64,000 nucleotides of DNA from Delphinus delphis (taxonomy: Eukaryota; Chordata; Mammalia; Artiodactyla; Delphinidae), in assembly GCF_949987515.2 (NCBI RefSeq), contig NC_082695.1:86575604-86639603 (forward strand), in the 5' to 3' direction. This document shows positions 1-10,999 of the stretch, piece by piece. Position numbers and translations under genes: made by a program. The notes beneath the pieces were generated by a model that worked only from the letters and a program-made list of their open reading frames with translations, had not been told where the DNA came from and ran no database searches. Positions within the stretch are counted from its first letter, which is position 1. Every line of letters starts with the position of its first letter.

Positions 1-2020
1 TTTCCAATGGTGCTAGCAGACAAGGAAGTAACCGGAATCCTTCATACTAAGGTGTGAATGGTCCACTGCTGACTCAGCTTGTGATCCATCTCCCAGGCAA
101 CTCTGCATTCTAAGAGTGGCTGGTGAATCCAAAAGTACTTAAGGACCAGAGTTACATTCCTTATTTAGGCACATCTACGGACAAGTTGATAGCATACCTT
201 TTCTGCCCTAGTTCTCTTTCTTCTGCGTGGAGATGGTATTGTTAATACAATACTTTAAAGCTATAATTTCCAAACTTTTGATAGTGCACCTCTGCCAGAT
301 TTTTTTTTAAAAAATGAGCACCTGCTCAAATAATTTATTAATTCCACATAGATGTGTACAATTACTGCACTGATATACTTTATTTGCTATAAGCATACAC
401 GGTGTGAAAATATTGTAAACTACTTTATCATAACTTTAAAAACATATCTTTTTGTTCTCACTCCAGCTTGTCTTTTGAGTGCAAGTAGTGAGAATGAATA
501 TGCTTCTCATACATAAACTACATTCATACACCAAATGCTGAGATGAAAACGCCAGTGGGCACCTCCTGCCCTCACCCTTCACTCTAGGTGCTCTCTCTCT
601 CCAGGGGTGTCCATGCCTGTCAGAGCACAGAGAGCGAGACGGAGGAGAAGGGATCAGTGTGACCAATGTTAGTAAAGTTTGATCTTTTTATTTGATTACA
701 AAAAGAAAAAGGTAAAGAAGTTATAATGGTTTCTTCCTGTACCCCAGTTTATTATCTTGGGGGTGCATTCACTGACCTGTATGCATCATGTAAAACTCAT
801 GCAAGCTCAGATCCAGATTTTGTGGAACTTGGGACTATTCCAATTTATACGGAGAAGAAACTCTAAGTAAAAGAATACCAACAACAAAACAAAACACAAA
901 CCTTAGTTTTGCAACTTTTACAAACTCTGTGACCTTACGAACACAAGGCTAGGGCCCTCCCAGGGCAGGGGATGAGAACGGCGCCAGGGACCCAGCACCT
1001 CCAGCAAAGAGTTGGGAGATGCACTTCCGTAGGCTTGGGCTGCTCCCGGAAACGAGCAGGCTTGGGAAAGAGGGCTTCGGATGCAAAAGGTTGCTCAGTG
1101 GACTGGAATTTAAATTTCCTTCCCTGCTTGGGTCCTCTTCGATGGGCCTTCACTTTAGAAAATCCTGCTTTCTGTGCTGAAGTGTTTAAAGAGCAGTCTC
1201 TGCAGCAAACTGACCTCGGAGGTCTGGAGCTGATAAGGACCGGAGATGAAATGTTTAGATAACATCACAGCCATTCACCCTGGCTGTCTTCTTTTCTCTT
1301 CCCTCCTAAAACTAAGCGCTGGGGTCTCAGTACGGTTGTGTTCAGGGCTTTTCGGTAAAGAACAGTCTGGACAAACTAAAGTAAGTCACACTGTCAGCTT
1401 CTGCCTATTAAGGGGGGCCCATATCCCCTTATTCCTTGCGGGCAAGAAATTTGAGATGAAACTGGTCTTAACAGAAATCTCGGCTGGCTCCCTTTTCAGG
1501 CATTGTTTTCAACGTAAGATGGCAACGGAAAACCCAAGAAAAGGCTTCGGATAATAGAGGACATTTATGGCTCAGAGAACACTGAAATGCAGGAAGGAGG
1601 TAGGGGGATGTACTCGAAGAAAGAGTTAATAAAAAGTTGAAGTGTCGACTTAAACGTGGTGCAAAGGAGAATGCCCAAAAGGGATTTTATTTTTAAGAAG
1701 TTACAGGTCCATTCCTTCGCCCATCCCCTTCCTCCACCTGTGCATCAGGCAGGAGTGCTGGCCTCCACATCATTCTTCTCTCCTGTGTTCGTCTGCCATT
1801 TCTCTTTACTGCACAAACACGCTTTATTTATAACATACTGCACTGATACGCTCCTTTGTTCATTCGAACCTGCTGGGCAGCATCACCCTGTTCACCCCGA
1901 CTCCATTAGAGGCTGTCTGGGGAGAAACTGGTGGGAAAATTCTCTGGAACAAAAGCTAACAGGTGACTCGCCTCTCCGAAAGGGCTGGAGGCAGGAGCCA
2001 CGTTTGCCCACCACTGTGCT
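1..2020. other. Unassigned unique sequence left of the first CpG patch
   Basis: I recognise no gene, RNA or repeat family here. Short ORFs occur on both strands (for example 972-1262 and 1656-2036, plus) but lack splice or family signals and look like chance. The stretch from about 240 to 470 is AT-rich with a T8/A6 run, and GC content rises from about 1,860 toward the island on the right. It may hold regulatory sequence or non-coding exons, but nothing here shows that. Confidence 0.5.
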
Positions 2021-2028
2021 CTGGGCGG

Positions 2029-2120
2029 CCACGTGACTGGTGGACGTGCAGCCATGTGACTGACCGACGCTGCCAAGTGACTGGTTGGCATTGATCACGT
2101 GAGAGTTCATGTCCTCCAAT
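2029..2120 (+). promoter_or_regulatory. Array of four E-box-like sites plus CCAAT box
   Basis: Four related sites, CACGTGAC (2030), CATGTGAC (2053), CAAGTGAC (2074) and CACGTGAG (2096), are 21-23 bases apart, about two helical turns, so they fall on one face of the DNA. The first three share the core CCANGTGACTG. A CCAATCAG box follows 20 bases after the last. CACGTGAC is the binding core of USF, MITF/TFE and TFEB (CLEAR-type) factors, and CCAAT binds NF-Y. The spacing and similarity suggest a short internal duplication retained in a promoter. Binding is inferred. Confidence 0.5.
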
Positions 2121-2357
2121 CAGAGAGCTGCATGGGGAGGGCCCGGAAGAGGCGCGAGGCCGGCTAGCCTGAGGTACCCGGGGCTCCTTCGCTGACGAGC
2201 TCGGGAAGCCGTGCGGGGACCAGCCCGCCTGGCCCGACCGGCACGAGTGGTTGTGGCGTATGCAGACCCGGCCCGGTGTGGGGGGACTCGCGAGCCGGCA
2301 GAGAAACTGTGTCTTCCCCACTCGCCGCCGACGTGTAGGGAGCACCGGGGCGGGGAA

Positions 2358-2363
2358 GTAAGT
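2358..2363 (+). other. Candidate splice donor of a first exon
   Basis: The sequence GGAA followed by GTAAGT matches the U1 donor consensus and lies about 210 bases downstream of the ETS/CCAAT elements, where the end of a first exon would be expected. An acceptor-like pyrimidine tract ending in AG at 3033-3034 and another donor-like GTGAGT at 3124-3129 could define an internal exon at 3035-3123. No protein similarity supports this. Confidence 0.25.
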
Positions 2364-2962
2364 AACAGGGCTATTTCGTAGGATCAGCCCAGGGTGGACA
2401 GAGGTGCCGAGTGGGACAGGAGCTGGTGGATGGAGCCTTCTGCTAGAATTTGTGTATGCGACGAGCTCCAGGAAAATTAGTGTCTCTAGGGCTAATAGTA
2501 ATACTAACACTTCGTTCAGATAACATGAGCTTTTCCCTCCGACTTGGGCCTTTCTTGGGTCCGAAACCCGCGGTCACCGGGCGTCCGCTGACCATCCTGT
2601 TACTGAACAGAAAGGGCGGGCGGGAGACCCGGTCCCACGGGCAGAGGGAAGAGCAAGTCGGCAGTTTCGGGATGCACCACACGTGTAGCGATCCGATCCG
2701 GGTGAGAACTCGGTGTTCGGGCCGGAGTCGTGCGCGGAGAGGACGGGCTGGACCTCGGTAGCCCGAGCCTCCGCGGCGACGGGCCGGGTCTGCATCCCGA
2801 TCCACGTGGCTCTGAACACATGGCTTACAGTCCGGAGTCTCAGCTCCCTCATAAAGGCATTGTGACATCTGTACCACGATGCGTAAACTCCAGGTGGGGG
2901 GAGGGGGGCCCTGCCCACCGTCGGCTTTAGCCAAGGAGCCAGGAGCCTGTGAATTAGGCACC

Positions 2963-2977
2963 ACTGCCACCTGGTGG
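2963..2977 (-). promoter_or_regulatory. CTCF binding motif, reverse orientation
   Basis: ACTGCCACCTGGTGG fits the reverse complement of the CTCF core (CCASYAGRKGGC plus the RSY extension) at every position. It lies about 130 bases right of the CpG-rich patch, a common position for promoter-proximal CTCF. Occupancy is inferred from the motif. Confidence 0.55.
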
Positions 2978-3199
2978 AGACACGCCCGCGTTCTAACTCC
3001 AGGGTTTCTTCTTCTGGTTCTGTTTTTTTGGAAGGATGGAGGAAATCTCCGCTGAAGTTGAAGATGGGAACCTTCAGTTCTGAAGCATCAGGACCCATGG
3101 GCGGAGAGACGAAGCCGTGAGTGGTGAGTGTCGGGTCACGATGGGGAAGTTGGACCGTTTCCAAGGCTTCCTGACTGGGGGCTTCAGAGGAGTGGCAGT

Positions 3200-3740
3200 C
3201 ACTTCTTTGAAATGTTTGGAATTCCCACAGTACCAGGTGCACTCAAAATGAAAGCACCACAAGGTACACCAAAGTCAAGATTTCGATTTGTATTATATAC
3301 ATTTGGAGTTGTCTGTTTTACTCGTTCTGCCCATTCAGATGTCAGGTTGCTTTCAATGAGCCCGTTTATTCGGTCGAAAGTGCAGATGAGGGACTTGCCT
3401 GGCGGTCCAGTGGTTAAGACTCGGAGCTTCCACTGCAGGGGGCACGGGTTCCATCCCTGGTCAGGGAACTAAGATCCTGCATGGCGCGGCCAAAAATAAT
3501 AAGTAGATAAAGTGCAGATGACGATGACCTGATTCCACACGTCCACCCTTGAACTCAGAAAAAATCTGGAGGGAGCCCAGCTCAGCAGAAATAACCCAGC
3601 AAAGAACGTAATATTTCCTCTGACTCTGGAAAATAACAGTCCTCCAGACCAGTGTCATCTGTGCTTCAGAAAACCAGGTTAGACAATGATTAATGAAGCT
3701 GTAGAGCCAGTGATGTCTCTGAATAAATGTCCTTTTGCTC
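3200..3740 (+). pseudogene. Coding-like but disrupted stretch, possibly a decayed exon or retrocopy
   Basis: I do not recognise a family. If the SINE at 3390-3508 and one copy of its target duplication are removed, one frame reads through an acidic stretch (NEPVYSVESADDDDLIP) to a TGA. The same frame then continues with a polar, Ser/Gln-rich composition interrupted by TAA codons near 3590, 3633 and 3690. A second frame is open from about 3525 to 3670. An AATAAA polyadenylation signal lies at 3721-3726. The composition hints at a former disordered, phosphorylatable protein segment or a 3' terminal exon. Chance is a real alternative. Confidence 0.22.
3390..3508 (+). mobile_element. tRNA-derived CHR-type SINE (short form) with 13-bp target duplication
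   Basis: The element begins GGGACTTGCCTGGCGGTCCAGTGG, a diverged form of the CHR head, carries the B-box-like GGGTTCCATCCC and ends in an A-rich tail. It is flanked by exact copies of AAAGTGCAGATGA (3377-3389 and 3509-3521), proving insertion by target-primed reverse transcription. It is about 120 bases long and lacks the extended tRNA-unrelated region of the longer copies. The segment CTGCAGGGGGCAC resembles a CTCF core with two mismatches. Confidence 0.85.
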
Positions 3741-3741
3741 T

Positions 3742-4870
3742 TCAGAGTTTTGCACTCCCCCGTTTATACTTTATTACCTCAGACTTCTCAAGGCCTTTGG
3801 CCTTACCCTTTGCTAAGCCAGTTTAAGGGAAGAGAAGGACAAAGGTGAAGAAAGAAAAGGAACTGTGTCTGTTGCAGGTTTGGCCTAATGCTCTTTGATT
3901 TATAAAAGTTCCTCCATTGAATTCTCTGAAGTGAAAAACCAAGATGGAGAGAATGTATATGTGGCCCAAGTTAACAGCAAGTACATGGCCAGGACAAAAT
4001 GTGACCTTAGCTCTCTCTGAATGTAGAGAACAGGCTCTTACAAAGCATGGCCCCAGCCTGTTGAGATGCTGGGCTGCTGTCCAGACGTCTTCCCTGCAAG
4101 CCTCCTCCCTCTCAAATGGGTTCTTGATAAACTTCCTGGGAAACTGGAATAGTCTACCTCATCAGGAACTAAGAGTGAGGAACGTTGTCAGACAGGATCG
4201 CACTAAACTCATTCTGTTCTTTTTCCCTGTATTATGCGTGACTAAGCTTGGTTCAGGAGGAGGAAAGCTAAGCCAGGCGGTAGGACTTAAGGATTCTCAG
4301 CCTGTGGATTTTAGAGCTGCCCTGCCGGGCACTTTACAGCTTCCTCTTCTAACTACTGAGTGCCGTAGATCTCCAGACTCACACAGAAACGGTCCTGCCC
4401 GCAGCGGCGGGCTGGCTGCCGGGACAGAGCCAGGGAGCGGTGACCCTTACATAAGGCACACGTTTCGGCCTCAGCTGTTCCAGTCCACTGTCCACCCAGA
4501 TGCAGCAGTGGCCCTGGGCATCGAGGCAGAGGGCCACACTTGCTGGTCATGGAGACCTTGGTGAAAAGGGAGGTCTGATGGGACAGAACTGCCTAGTGCT
4601 GTGGCCTGCCCTTGGTCTGGATGCTTCCACAGTGCAGGCGTCCCTGACAACAGGTCCTCGGAGGGTGGCTGTGATGAGGTTGCAGTCGCTGGGCAGCGCC
4701 CTGGGGAACTGGTTGTGTGCAAAGCAGAAACAGAGCCTGTTTCTGTCGGCCCTGGGGCTGGGAGAGCCTCTATCTTAGCACAGGTGGCAGACGTTTCTAG
4801 GCTTCCTATTGGATGGGGGTGAGGTAAACAGAGGAGACCCTCAGAAGTAAGAGTAGGTTTCACTGTGCAG
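3742..4870. other. Unassigned sequence with a 206-codon ORF
   Basis: No repeat family or gene was recognised. A plus-strand ORF of 206 codons (3944-4564) is long for this base composition but has no recognisable domain, no clear Kozak context and no splice boundaries, so I treat it as probable chance. The left half resembles LTR-like or old retroelement sequence in composition, which I cannot confirm. Confidence 0.4.
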
Positions 4871-4889
4871 GGCAGGGCCTGCAATTTCT

Positions 4890-5102
4890 TTTTTTTTTTT
4901 TTCTTTAAAGGGCCAGGTAGTAAACAGTTTAGACTTTGTGGACTTAGCTTGTTTCAACGACTCAGCTTCCCCATGGCATAGAAGTCTCACACACCATGAC
5001 TGAATGAGTAGGCCTGGCTGTGTTCCAGTAAATTCTAATGGCAGAAAGCGATGGTGGGCCAGGTTTGGCCTTCAGGCCTTGTTTGCTGACCCCTGGGGTA
5101 GG
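4890..5102 (+). mobile_element. MER5A-like hAT (Charlie) DNA transposon remnant
   Basis: The sequence runs from AAAGGGCCAGGTAGTAAACA, through the diagnostic TTTAGACTTTGTGGAC and GGCTGTGTTCCAGTAAA, to CTTGTTTGCTGACCCCTGGGG. This is the pattern of MER5A-type non-autonomous hAT elements, with a short terminal inverted repeat and no transposase. It is an inert fossil common to placental mammals. Confidence 0.7.
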
Positions 5103-5119
5103 GGAAGGAGGAGAAATGT

Positions 5120-5312
5120 CGCCATAAGACACCAGACCTACTCCCTGTTCTGCCACACGCAGATCCATGACCTCACACAAATCATATCTTGAGCCCGTTT
5201 CCTCATTAGTAAAAAGGGGTTAACAGTATCCACCTCTCAGAGTTGTGATAATGTATGCAAAGCTCCTAGCACACCACATGGCGCAGCGTGGGTGTGCAGT
5301 AAACGTAAGGCT
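5120..5312 (+). repeat. MIR-like SINE fragment
   Basis: Order and spacing match the 3' two thirds of MIR: a degenerate CCTCACACAAATCA (from GACCTTGGGCAAGTCA), TTTCCTCATTAGTAAAAAGGG, then CCACCTCTCAGAGTTGTGAT and the closing run near CTAGCACACCACATGG. The copy is old and diverged. Confidence 0.65.
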
Positions 5313-6265
5313 TCCCATTGTAATACCGACAGTTCTTGGGGTAGATTCGCTCTAAACGCTCTAAGGCTGTGTTGCCCTCACAGTCTTTGGTGGTTATCTT
5401 TTGCCTCATTTGTTGGACCTGACTCAGTGAATGAAGTGTCTTTCACTCCGTTTGTATTCTAAAAGTAGGTCTTTCCAAACTCACTGAGGTTATTTCAAAC
5501 TGGCTAGCAGTATTCAGGGCTGTGTGGAGTCCCCTGGCAATTTCACTGCACCAGAACCTTGCCTACCCTAACATTTAAAAATTATAATGGAATCCAAAAC
5601 AGATGTACCAAATCTGGGGAGGGCTAGAGTAACATTAACTTGTTGCTTGGGAATGCCCTTCATATGCACGTTTTGGGGCAGACATTTGTGATAAGAGCCA
5701 GGCAGTAAAAGATCCCGGCGTGTTCTAAACGCTGCAATTTCGGCAATTTGTGTCAAAGAAAATTTGGAAGGCATGGCTAACTGAAACAACTGACTAAATT
5801 TATGGCTCAACTTTTCACTGAAATATCTGTGTTTGGAAGATGTCATGGATCTGAGAAATGAGAATTTGGGTGGAAAATAATTAGATAGTATTCACATGGG
5901 TAGAACTCTTAACTGTGACACTGATCAGTACTTAGTTATTCAGAATATGAACTGGGGCCAACTTGCTGCTTGGTCTCTGTCAGGGCAAGTTCATAACATG
6001 CGACGAGCAGGAGCTGTGTGAGGCATGCCATGTTATGTACTGCAAGGCTCAGGAAATAGAGATGGGACCATTATGAACATTGTTGATAAATACTTATAAA
6101 CCAGAATAAGAGGAAGACAAGGCTATTTTAAAATCAAAACCTTTGTCCTTGATAAGTAAAAAGCTAGTACAGGGATGATTAAAGCTGTGTGGAACTGGTT
6201 TCAAAGCTCACATGAATCTTGTATGTAATTAGAAAAGGAAGAATAAAGTTTTTTTTAAAAAATAG
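5313..6265. other. Unassigned sequence between MIR and L1
   Basis: No gene or repeat family is recognised. A 92-codon minus ORF (5568-5846) has no supporting features. The base composition is unremarkable. Confidence 0.45.
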
Positions 6266-6298
6266 CTAAAAAGATTGAAAGCTTTGCCCCTAAGATAA

Positions 6299-6388
<90 letters not shown>

Positions 6389-6473
6389 TAAAAGACATCC
6401 AAATTGGAAAGGAAGAAGTAAAACTATTTCTACTGAAGATTACATGATCCTATACATAAAATCCTAAAGAATA

Positions 6474-6502
6474 CACACACACACATGCACACACACACAC
6501 AG
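6474..6502 (+). repeat. CA dinucleotide microsatellite
   Basis: A run of CA units broken by one TG (ACACATGCACAC) lies inside the L1 ORF2 relic. It may be length-polymorphic. Confidence 0.9.
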
Positions 6503-7190
6503 ATACACAAATCCTACTACAGATAATAAACAAATTCAACAAAGTTGCAGGGTACAAGACAACACACAGAAACCAGTTGTATTTCTGTACACCACCAATG
6601 AGCAATTCAAAAAGGAATTTGAGAAAAAAATTCCATTTACAATAGCATCAAAAAGAATACAAAACTTAGGAATAAATTTAATCAAGGAGGTGACAGACTT
6701 GTACACTGAAAACTACAAAACATTGCTGAAAGAAATTTAGGAAGACCTAAATAAGTTGAAATAGATTGCATATCATGGATTGAAAGGCTCAATATTGTTA
6801 AGATGAGAAAGCTATCTACAAATTCAAAAGAAGAACAGAGTTGGAGGACTCACATTTTATGATTTCAAAACCTACTACAAAGCTACCGTAATCAAAACCA
6901 GTGTGGTATTGGCATAAGGTTAGACGTATGGGTCAACAGAATGGGCTTAAGAATCCAGAAATGACCAAGTGATTTTCAACAAGGGCACCAAGATCATTCA
7001 GTGGAGAAAAAATGGTCTCTTCAACAAATGGTGCTGGGACAACTGGACATCCACATGCAAAATAGTGAATTTGGACCCCTACCTCCCACTATATACAAGA
7101 ATTTACCCAAAGTGAATCAGTGATCTAAATATAAGGGCTAAACCATAAAACTCTTAGAAGAAAATGCAGGGATTAATATTCATAACCTTG

Positions 7191-7568
7191 GACTTCTATG
7201 GTGGCCCAGTGGTTAAGAATCCACCTGCCGATGCAGGAGACACGAGTTCGATCCCTGGCCCCGGAAGATCCCACATGCCACGGAGCAGCTAAGCCTGTGT
7301 GCCACAACTATTGAGCCTGCACTCTAGAGCCCGTGAGCCACAACTACTGAAGCCCGCATGCCCTAGAGCCCATGTGCTGCAACTACTGAGCTCGTGTGCT
7401 GCAACTACTGAAGCCCACATGCCTAGAGCTCGTGCTTCGCAACAAGAGAAGCCACCGCAATGAGAAGCCCACGCACAGCAATGAAGAGTGGCCCCCACTC
7501 GCTGCAACTAGAGAAAGCCTGTGCGCAGCAACGAAGACCCAACACAGCCAAAAAATTAAAAAAAAAAA
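7191..7568 (+). mobile_element. CHR-type SINE, long form, nested in L1
   Basis: The element shows the tRNA-like head with B-box GAGTTCGATCCC, then the tRNA-unrelated body with four imperfect CACAACTACTGAG-type modules, and ends in AACACAGCCAAAAAATT plus an A-tail. Near-identical flanks (ATTCATAACCTTGGA at 7178 and ATTCATTACCTTGGA at 7569) are its target-site duplication. It is younger than the host L1. Confidence 0.9.
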
Positions 7569-8664
7569 ATTCATTACCTTGGATTTGGCAATTGATTCTT
7601 AGATGTGACACAAAAGCATGAGCAATAAAAGAAAACAGATAAATTAGGCTTGATCAAAATTAAAAATTTGTACAACAAAGGCCATTACTATGAAAGTGAA
7701 AAGAAAACCTACAGAATGGGAGAAAATATTTGAAAATCATATACCTGATAAAGGATTAACATCCAGAATAAATTTTTAAAAAAGCTCCTTCAACCCAACA
7801 GCAAGTCAAACAACCTGGTTTTAAAAATGGGCAAAGGACTTGAATAGACATTTTTCCAAAGAAAATATACAAATGGCCAACAAGCACATGAAAAGCTCAA
7901 AATCATTAATCATCCAGGAAATGAAACTCAAAAGCACAAAGAGATACCACTTCATGCCCATTAGGATGACCCTAATAATAATAAAAATAACAAGTGTTGG
8001 TGAGGATGTAGGTTGGAATCCACATATATTGCTGGTTGGAATGTAAATTAGTACAGCCACTGTGGGAGAAACAGTATAGAAGATCCTCAAAAAGTTAACA
8101 ATAGAATTACCGTATGATCCAGCAATTCCACTTCTCAGTATATGTGCAAAGTGATTGAAAGCAGGGGCTCACACAGGTCTTTGTACACCCATGTTCATAA
8201 CAGTAGTATTCGCAATAGCTACAAGGTGGAAACAACCCAAATGTTCATCAGTTGATGAATGGATATACAAAATATGGTCCATCCGTACGATGGAATATTC
8301 AGCCTTAAAAAGGAATGAAATTCTGACACTTGCTACAACACGGGTGAACCTTGAGGACATGCTGCGTGAGATAAGCCAGTCACCGAAGGACAGATCTTTT
8401 ATGCTCCCAGTTGTATGAGGCACCTACAGCAGTCAGGATTCACAGAGACAGGGAATAGCAAGGCGACTACCAAGGCTGTGGCCGGGGGAGTCGTTGTTTG
8501 ATAGGCACACAGCTTCAGTTGGGAAGATGAATGGCTTCTCGAGAGGGACGGTGGTGATGGTTACCCAGCAGTGTGAATGTGCTAAATGCCACTGAGCTGC
8601 GGCCTGAAGCATGGCTAACGCGGCGCGTTTTATTTATGTATATTTTACCTCGGAAAAAAAATAC

Positions 8665-9258
8665 GCACACACAAGTTAAACATAGAATTACCATATGAAC
8701 AGCAATTACTCTCCTGGGTATATAACCAAAGGAGTTGAAAACGGGAACTCAAACAAATATATGTACGTGCACGCTCGTAGCAACACTGGCCGCAAGAGTC
8801 AGGAAGGCGGGAACGGCCCAATTATCCATCGGCTGAGAATTACGGGTAAAGAAGTCGGATTGCATACATACTATAGAATAGCATTCAGCCAAAACAGAAA
8901 TAAGTATGGATCCATTCTAGAATGCAGATCAACCTCAAAAACGTTGTGGTAAGTGAAAAGAGCCGCTCACAGAAGGCTGCATATTGTATTGATATGATTC
9001 CATGTATGTGAAATATCTAGAATAGGTAAATCCCTAGAGACAGATGGCAGACTGTTGGTTGTCAGGGGCTGGGGGGGGAAGGGGGATTGACTGCATAGTG
9101 GGCATGGGCTTTATTTTGAAGTGATGGGCATGTTGTGGCACTAGATAGAGCTGGGGGTCGCACAACAGTGCGAATGTCCTAAATGCCCCTGAATTGTTTA
9201 CTTTAAAATGGGTGATTTTATGTTGTTGCGAATTTTGCTTCAAACAGTTTTTCAAACT
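8665..9258 (+). mobile_element. Second L1 3'-end fragment
   Basis: ACATAGAATTACCATATGAAC restarts the L1 C-terminal sequence already present at about 8,100, followed by the 3' region with GTTGTCAGGGGCTGGGG. This is a separate old L1 copy next to, or partly duplicated from, the preceding one. No ORF remains. Confidence 0.75.
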
Positions 9259-9299
9259 ATTGGCTGATAGCAATAAGTACTTTTTAAAACAATCCGTAA

Positions 9300-9460
9300 T
9301 AGGAGCTGCATAATGTGATTTACATATATTACCTGTGTAGTTATTGCAGTAATTCTATGAGGTCATAGAATTATAATCTCAATTTTACACCTAAGGAAAC
9401 CGGTGAAGAGTGTCGGCAGTCCAGACGGGCAGTAGTTAGATGGTGACTCTGCACGAGAAG
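9300..9460 (+). repeat. Possible MIR fragment
   Basis: The motif order GTAATTCTATGAGGTCAT... CTCAATTTTACACCTAAGGAAAC resembles the MIR segment about small decreases across an exon-like counter (TATGAGGTAGG, ATTTTACAGATGAGGAAAC). The copy is short and diverged. Confidence 0.45.
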
Positions 9461-10850
9461 GTGGCGGGCAGAGTTTCACTGGGGAGGGTGGTGGTAACTC
9501 TTCACTTGCTGAGCAGGTACCATGTGCCAGTGGTTTCTTCGCAGAAACCAGAGAACGGAGTTCACCTACTTCCCTCCTCACAAACAGTAACCGGGCCCAA
9601 GGTCTTGGCCAAGAATTAACTGAGTCCTTCTGAGCACTTACTTCCGAGCACTGGAGAGCCAAAGGAAGAAGCCATTGAGAGGAAGTGGCTGAGATTGCCT
9701 TCTTGTCCTTGATGGGCTAAAAGGCACAGTTGTGAAGCTGGAGTTGGAGGAGAGGGTCGGGAGGGGTTTGCTGTAAGAAGAGGAGCCCTCAGAACTCTGA
9801 AACAATTGTCAGTAGTATTTCCATGCCTTCTAAACCTTGCTGTGCTGGTTTTAGAGCTTCAGGAGGAGATGGGTGCCCACAGAACCCCGTCACTGCTCAC
9901 TTTTCATGTTAATTTAGACTGATTCTGTGCGGCACGATGAGTTAGAAAGCCAGGCCTTAAGACAGAGAGAAGGCGGGGATGACAGGGCACGGAACAGACC
10001 AGGTGATGATGGTGATGCTTGAGGACCACTTCTGCAGCCTCTGTCCTGATGCCTGAAGAGAGAGGGCCACAGCCTGACAAGGGTCCAGGGCTCCCAGGCC
10101 AGAAGCCACCGCAAAGTGAGTGGGGTCCAGCTAGCTGGGGCGTGGGCGCAGGAGACCCCTCCCGGGGAAGCAGGCTCCAAGGCACCGCTCAGAGGGGCTT
10201 GAGAGAAAGTTCCTTAACACAGTCCAGAGAGAGGAGACCGGCAGGGGCAGGGGGCAGTGGTTGACACCTGGTTTGCCAAAATAACAGCACTGTGGGGCAG
10301 TTGTCATTATCCCATTTTATGAACAAAGAAAAAAAAAAAACCCAAGCCTCCGCAAAGAGAAGTGAGGGCACATGGTGACGCCAGACCCGTCTGTCTCCCG
10401 AGCCGGTGCCTTTCGTGCAGCTCTCCTGCCTCTTTACTTCTGTGAGGGGCAAAGACAAAGACCAGGCTTGAGGGAGGGGAGTCTTCAGGCTGTTTACGGG
10501 GAAGACTGACGTGGGGAGAGCTGGCGAGGCAGCTGTAAAAATAGCTCTCGGTCTTCGCCACCAGTGCAACATGGCACGCGAAGAACTGAGCCCTTGGCTG
10601 TAGAGTCAAGGACAATGAAAGCAGTACCTGGGTCCTGTTCTTCTGTTTCCTGTGTGTTTCTGAAAGCCCTTCCATTTCTATGGAGTGAAGACCTGTGACA
10701 TTGAATCCCACCGGTGGGGAGTTGGGAGGGGGAGGGGAGGGGGGATGGGAGGAAAGGGCTAGCTCAGCACCACTGGGGCCTTCAGAAGGGGCTAATTGGC
10801 CGAAACTGGCCGTTAATCACCGAGATGCCCAACAGGATTTAAATCTGATC
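9460..10850. other. Unassigned unique sequence
   Basis: No gene is recognised. Overlapping ORFs around 9,904-10,711 on both strands reflect moderate GC content and share no family features. A G-rich run near 10,720-10,750 could form a G-quadruplex. Confidence 0.45.
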
Positions 10851-10851
10851 T

Positions 10852-10995
10852 CCTGAGATTTGAATCCACTTAATAGCTGTATGCTTCTGAGAAAATTATT
10901 GAACCCTTCTAAACCTCGCTTTCTTCATGAAAGGGTCGGGGGTCAGAGGTAAAAACAGCGCTAACCCCATTGAGACTTAGCGAGCGTTAAATGAG
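10852..10995 (+). repeat. MIR-like SINE fragment
   Basis: GATTTGAATCCACTTAATAG, CTGAGAAAATTATTGAACCC and the terminal GCGAGCGTTAAATGAGGT follow the MIR order (tRNA-like head end, core and 3' region). Confidence 0.6.
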
Positions 10996-10999
10996 GTGC

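Larger units (their letters stand above)
2020..2830. promoter_or_regulatory. CpG-rich promoter-like island
   Basis: GC content and CpG density rise sharply over about 800 bases compared with the AT-rich flanks, which is typical of a mammalian CpG-island promoter. It contains an E-box cluster, a CCAAT box at 2116-2120 and an ETS-type CCGGAAG at 2143-2149. A consensus splice donor GTAAGT lies at 2358-2363, so a plus-strand first exon of roughly 200 bases is possible. No convincing start codon and reading frame follow, so the transcript could be non-coding, or the island could belong to a gene whose body was lost. Transcription in either direction remains open. Confidence 0.5.

Noticed and set aside
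3944..4564. 206-codon plus-strand ORF
   Set aside because: No family, no Kozak support and mixed composition; could be a decayed LTR-type element or chance.
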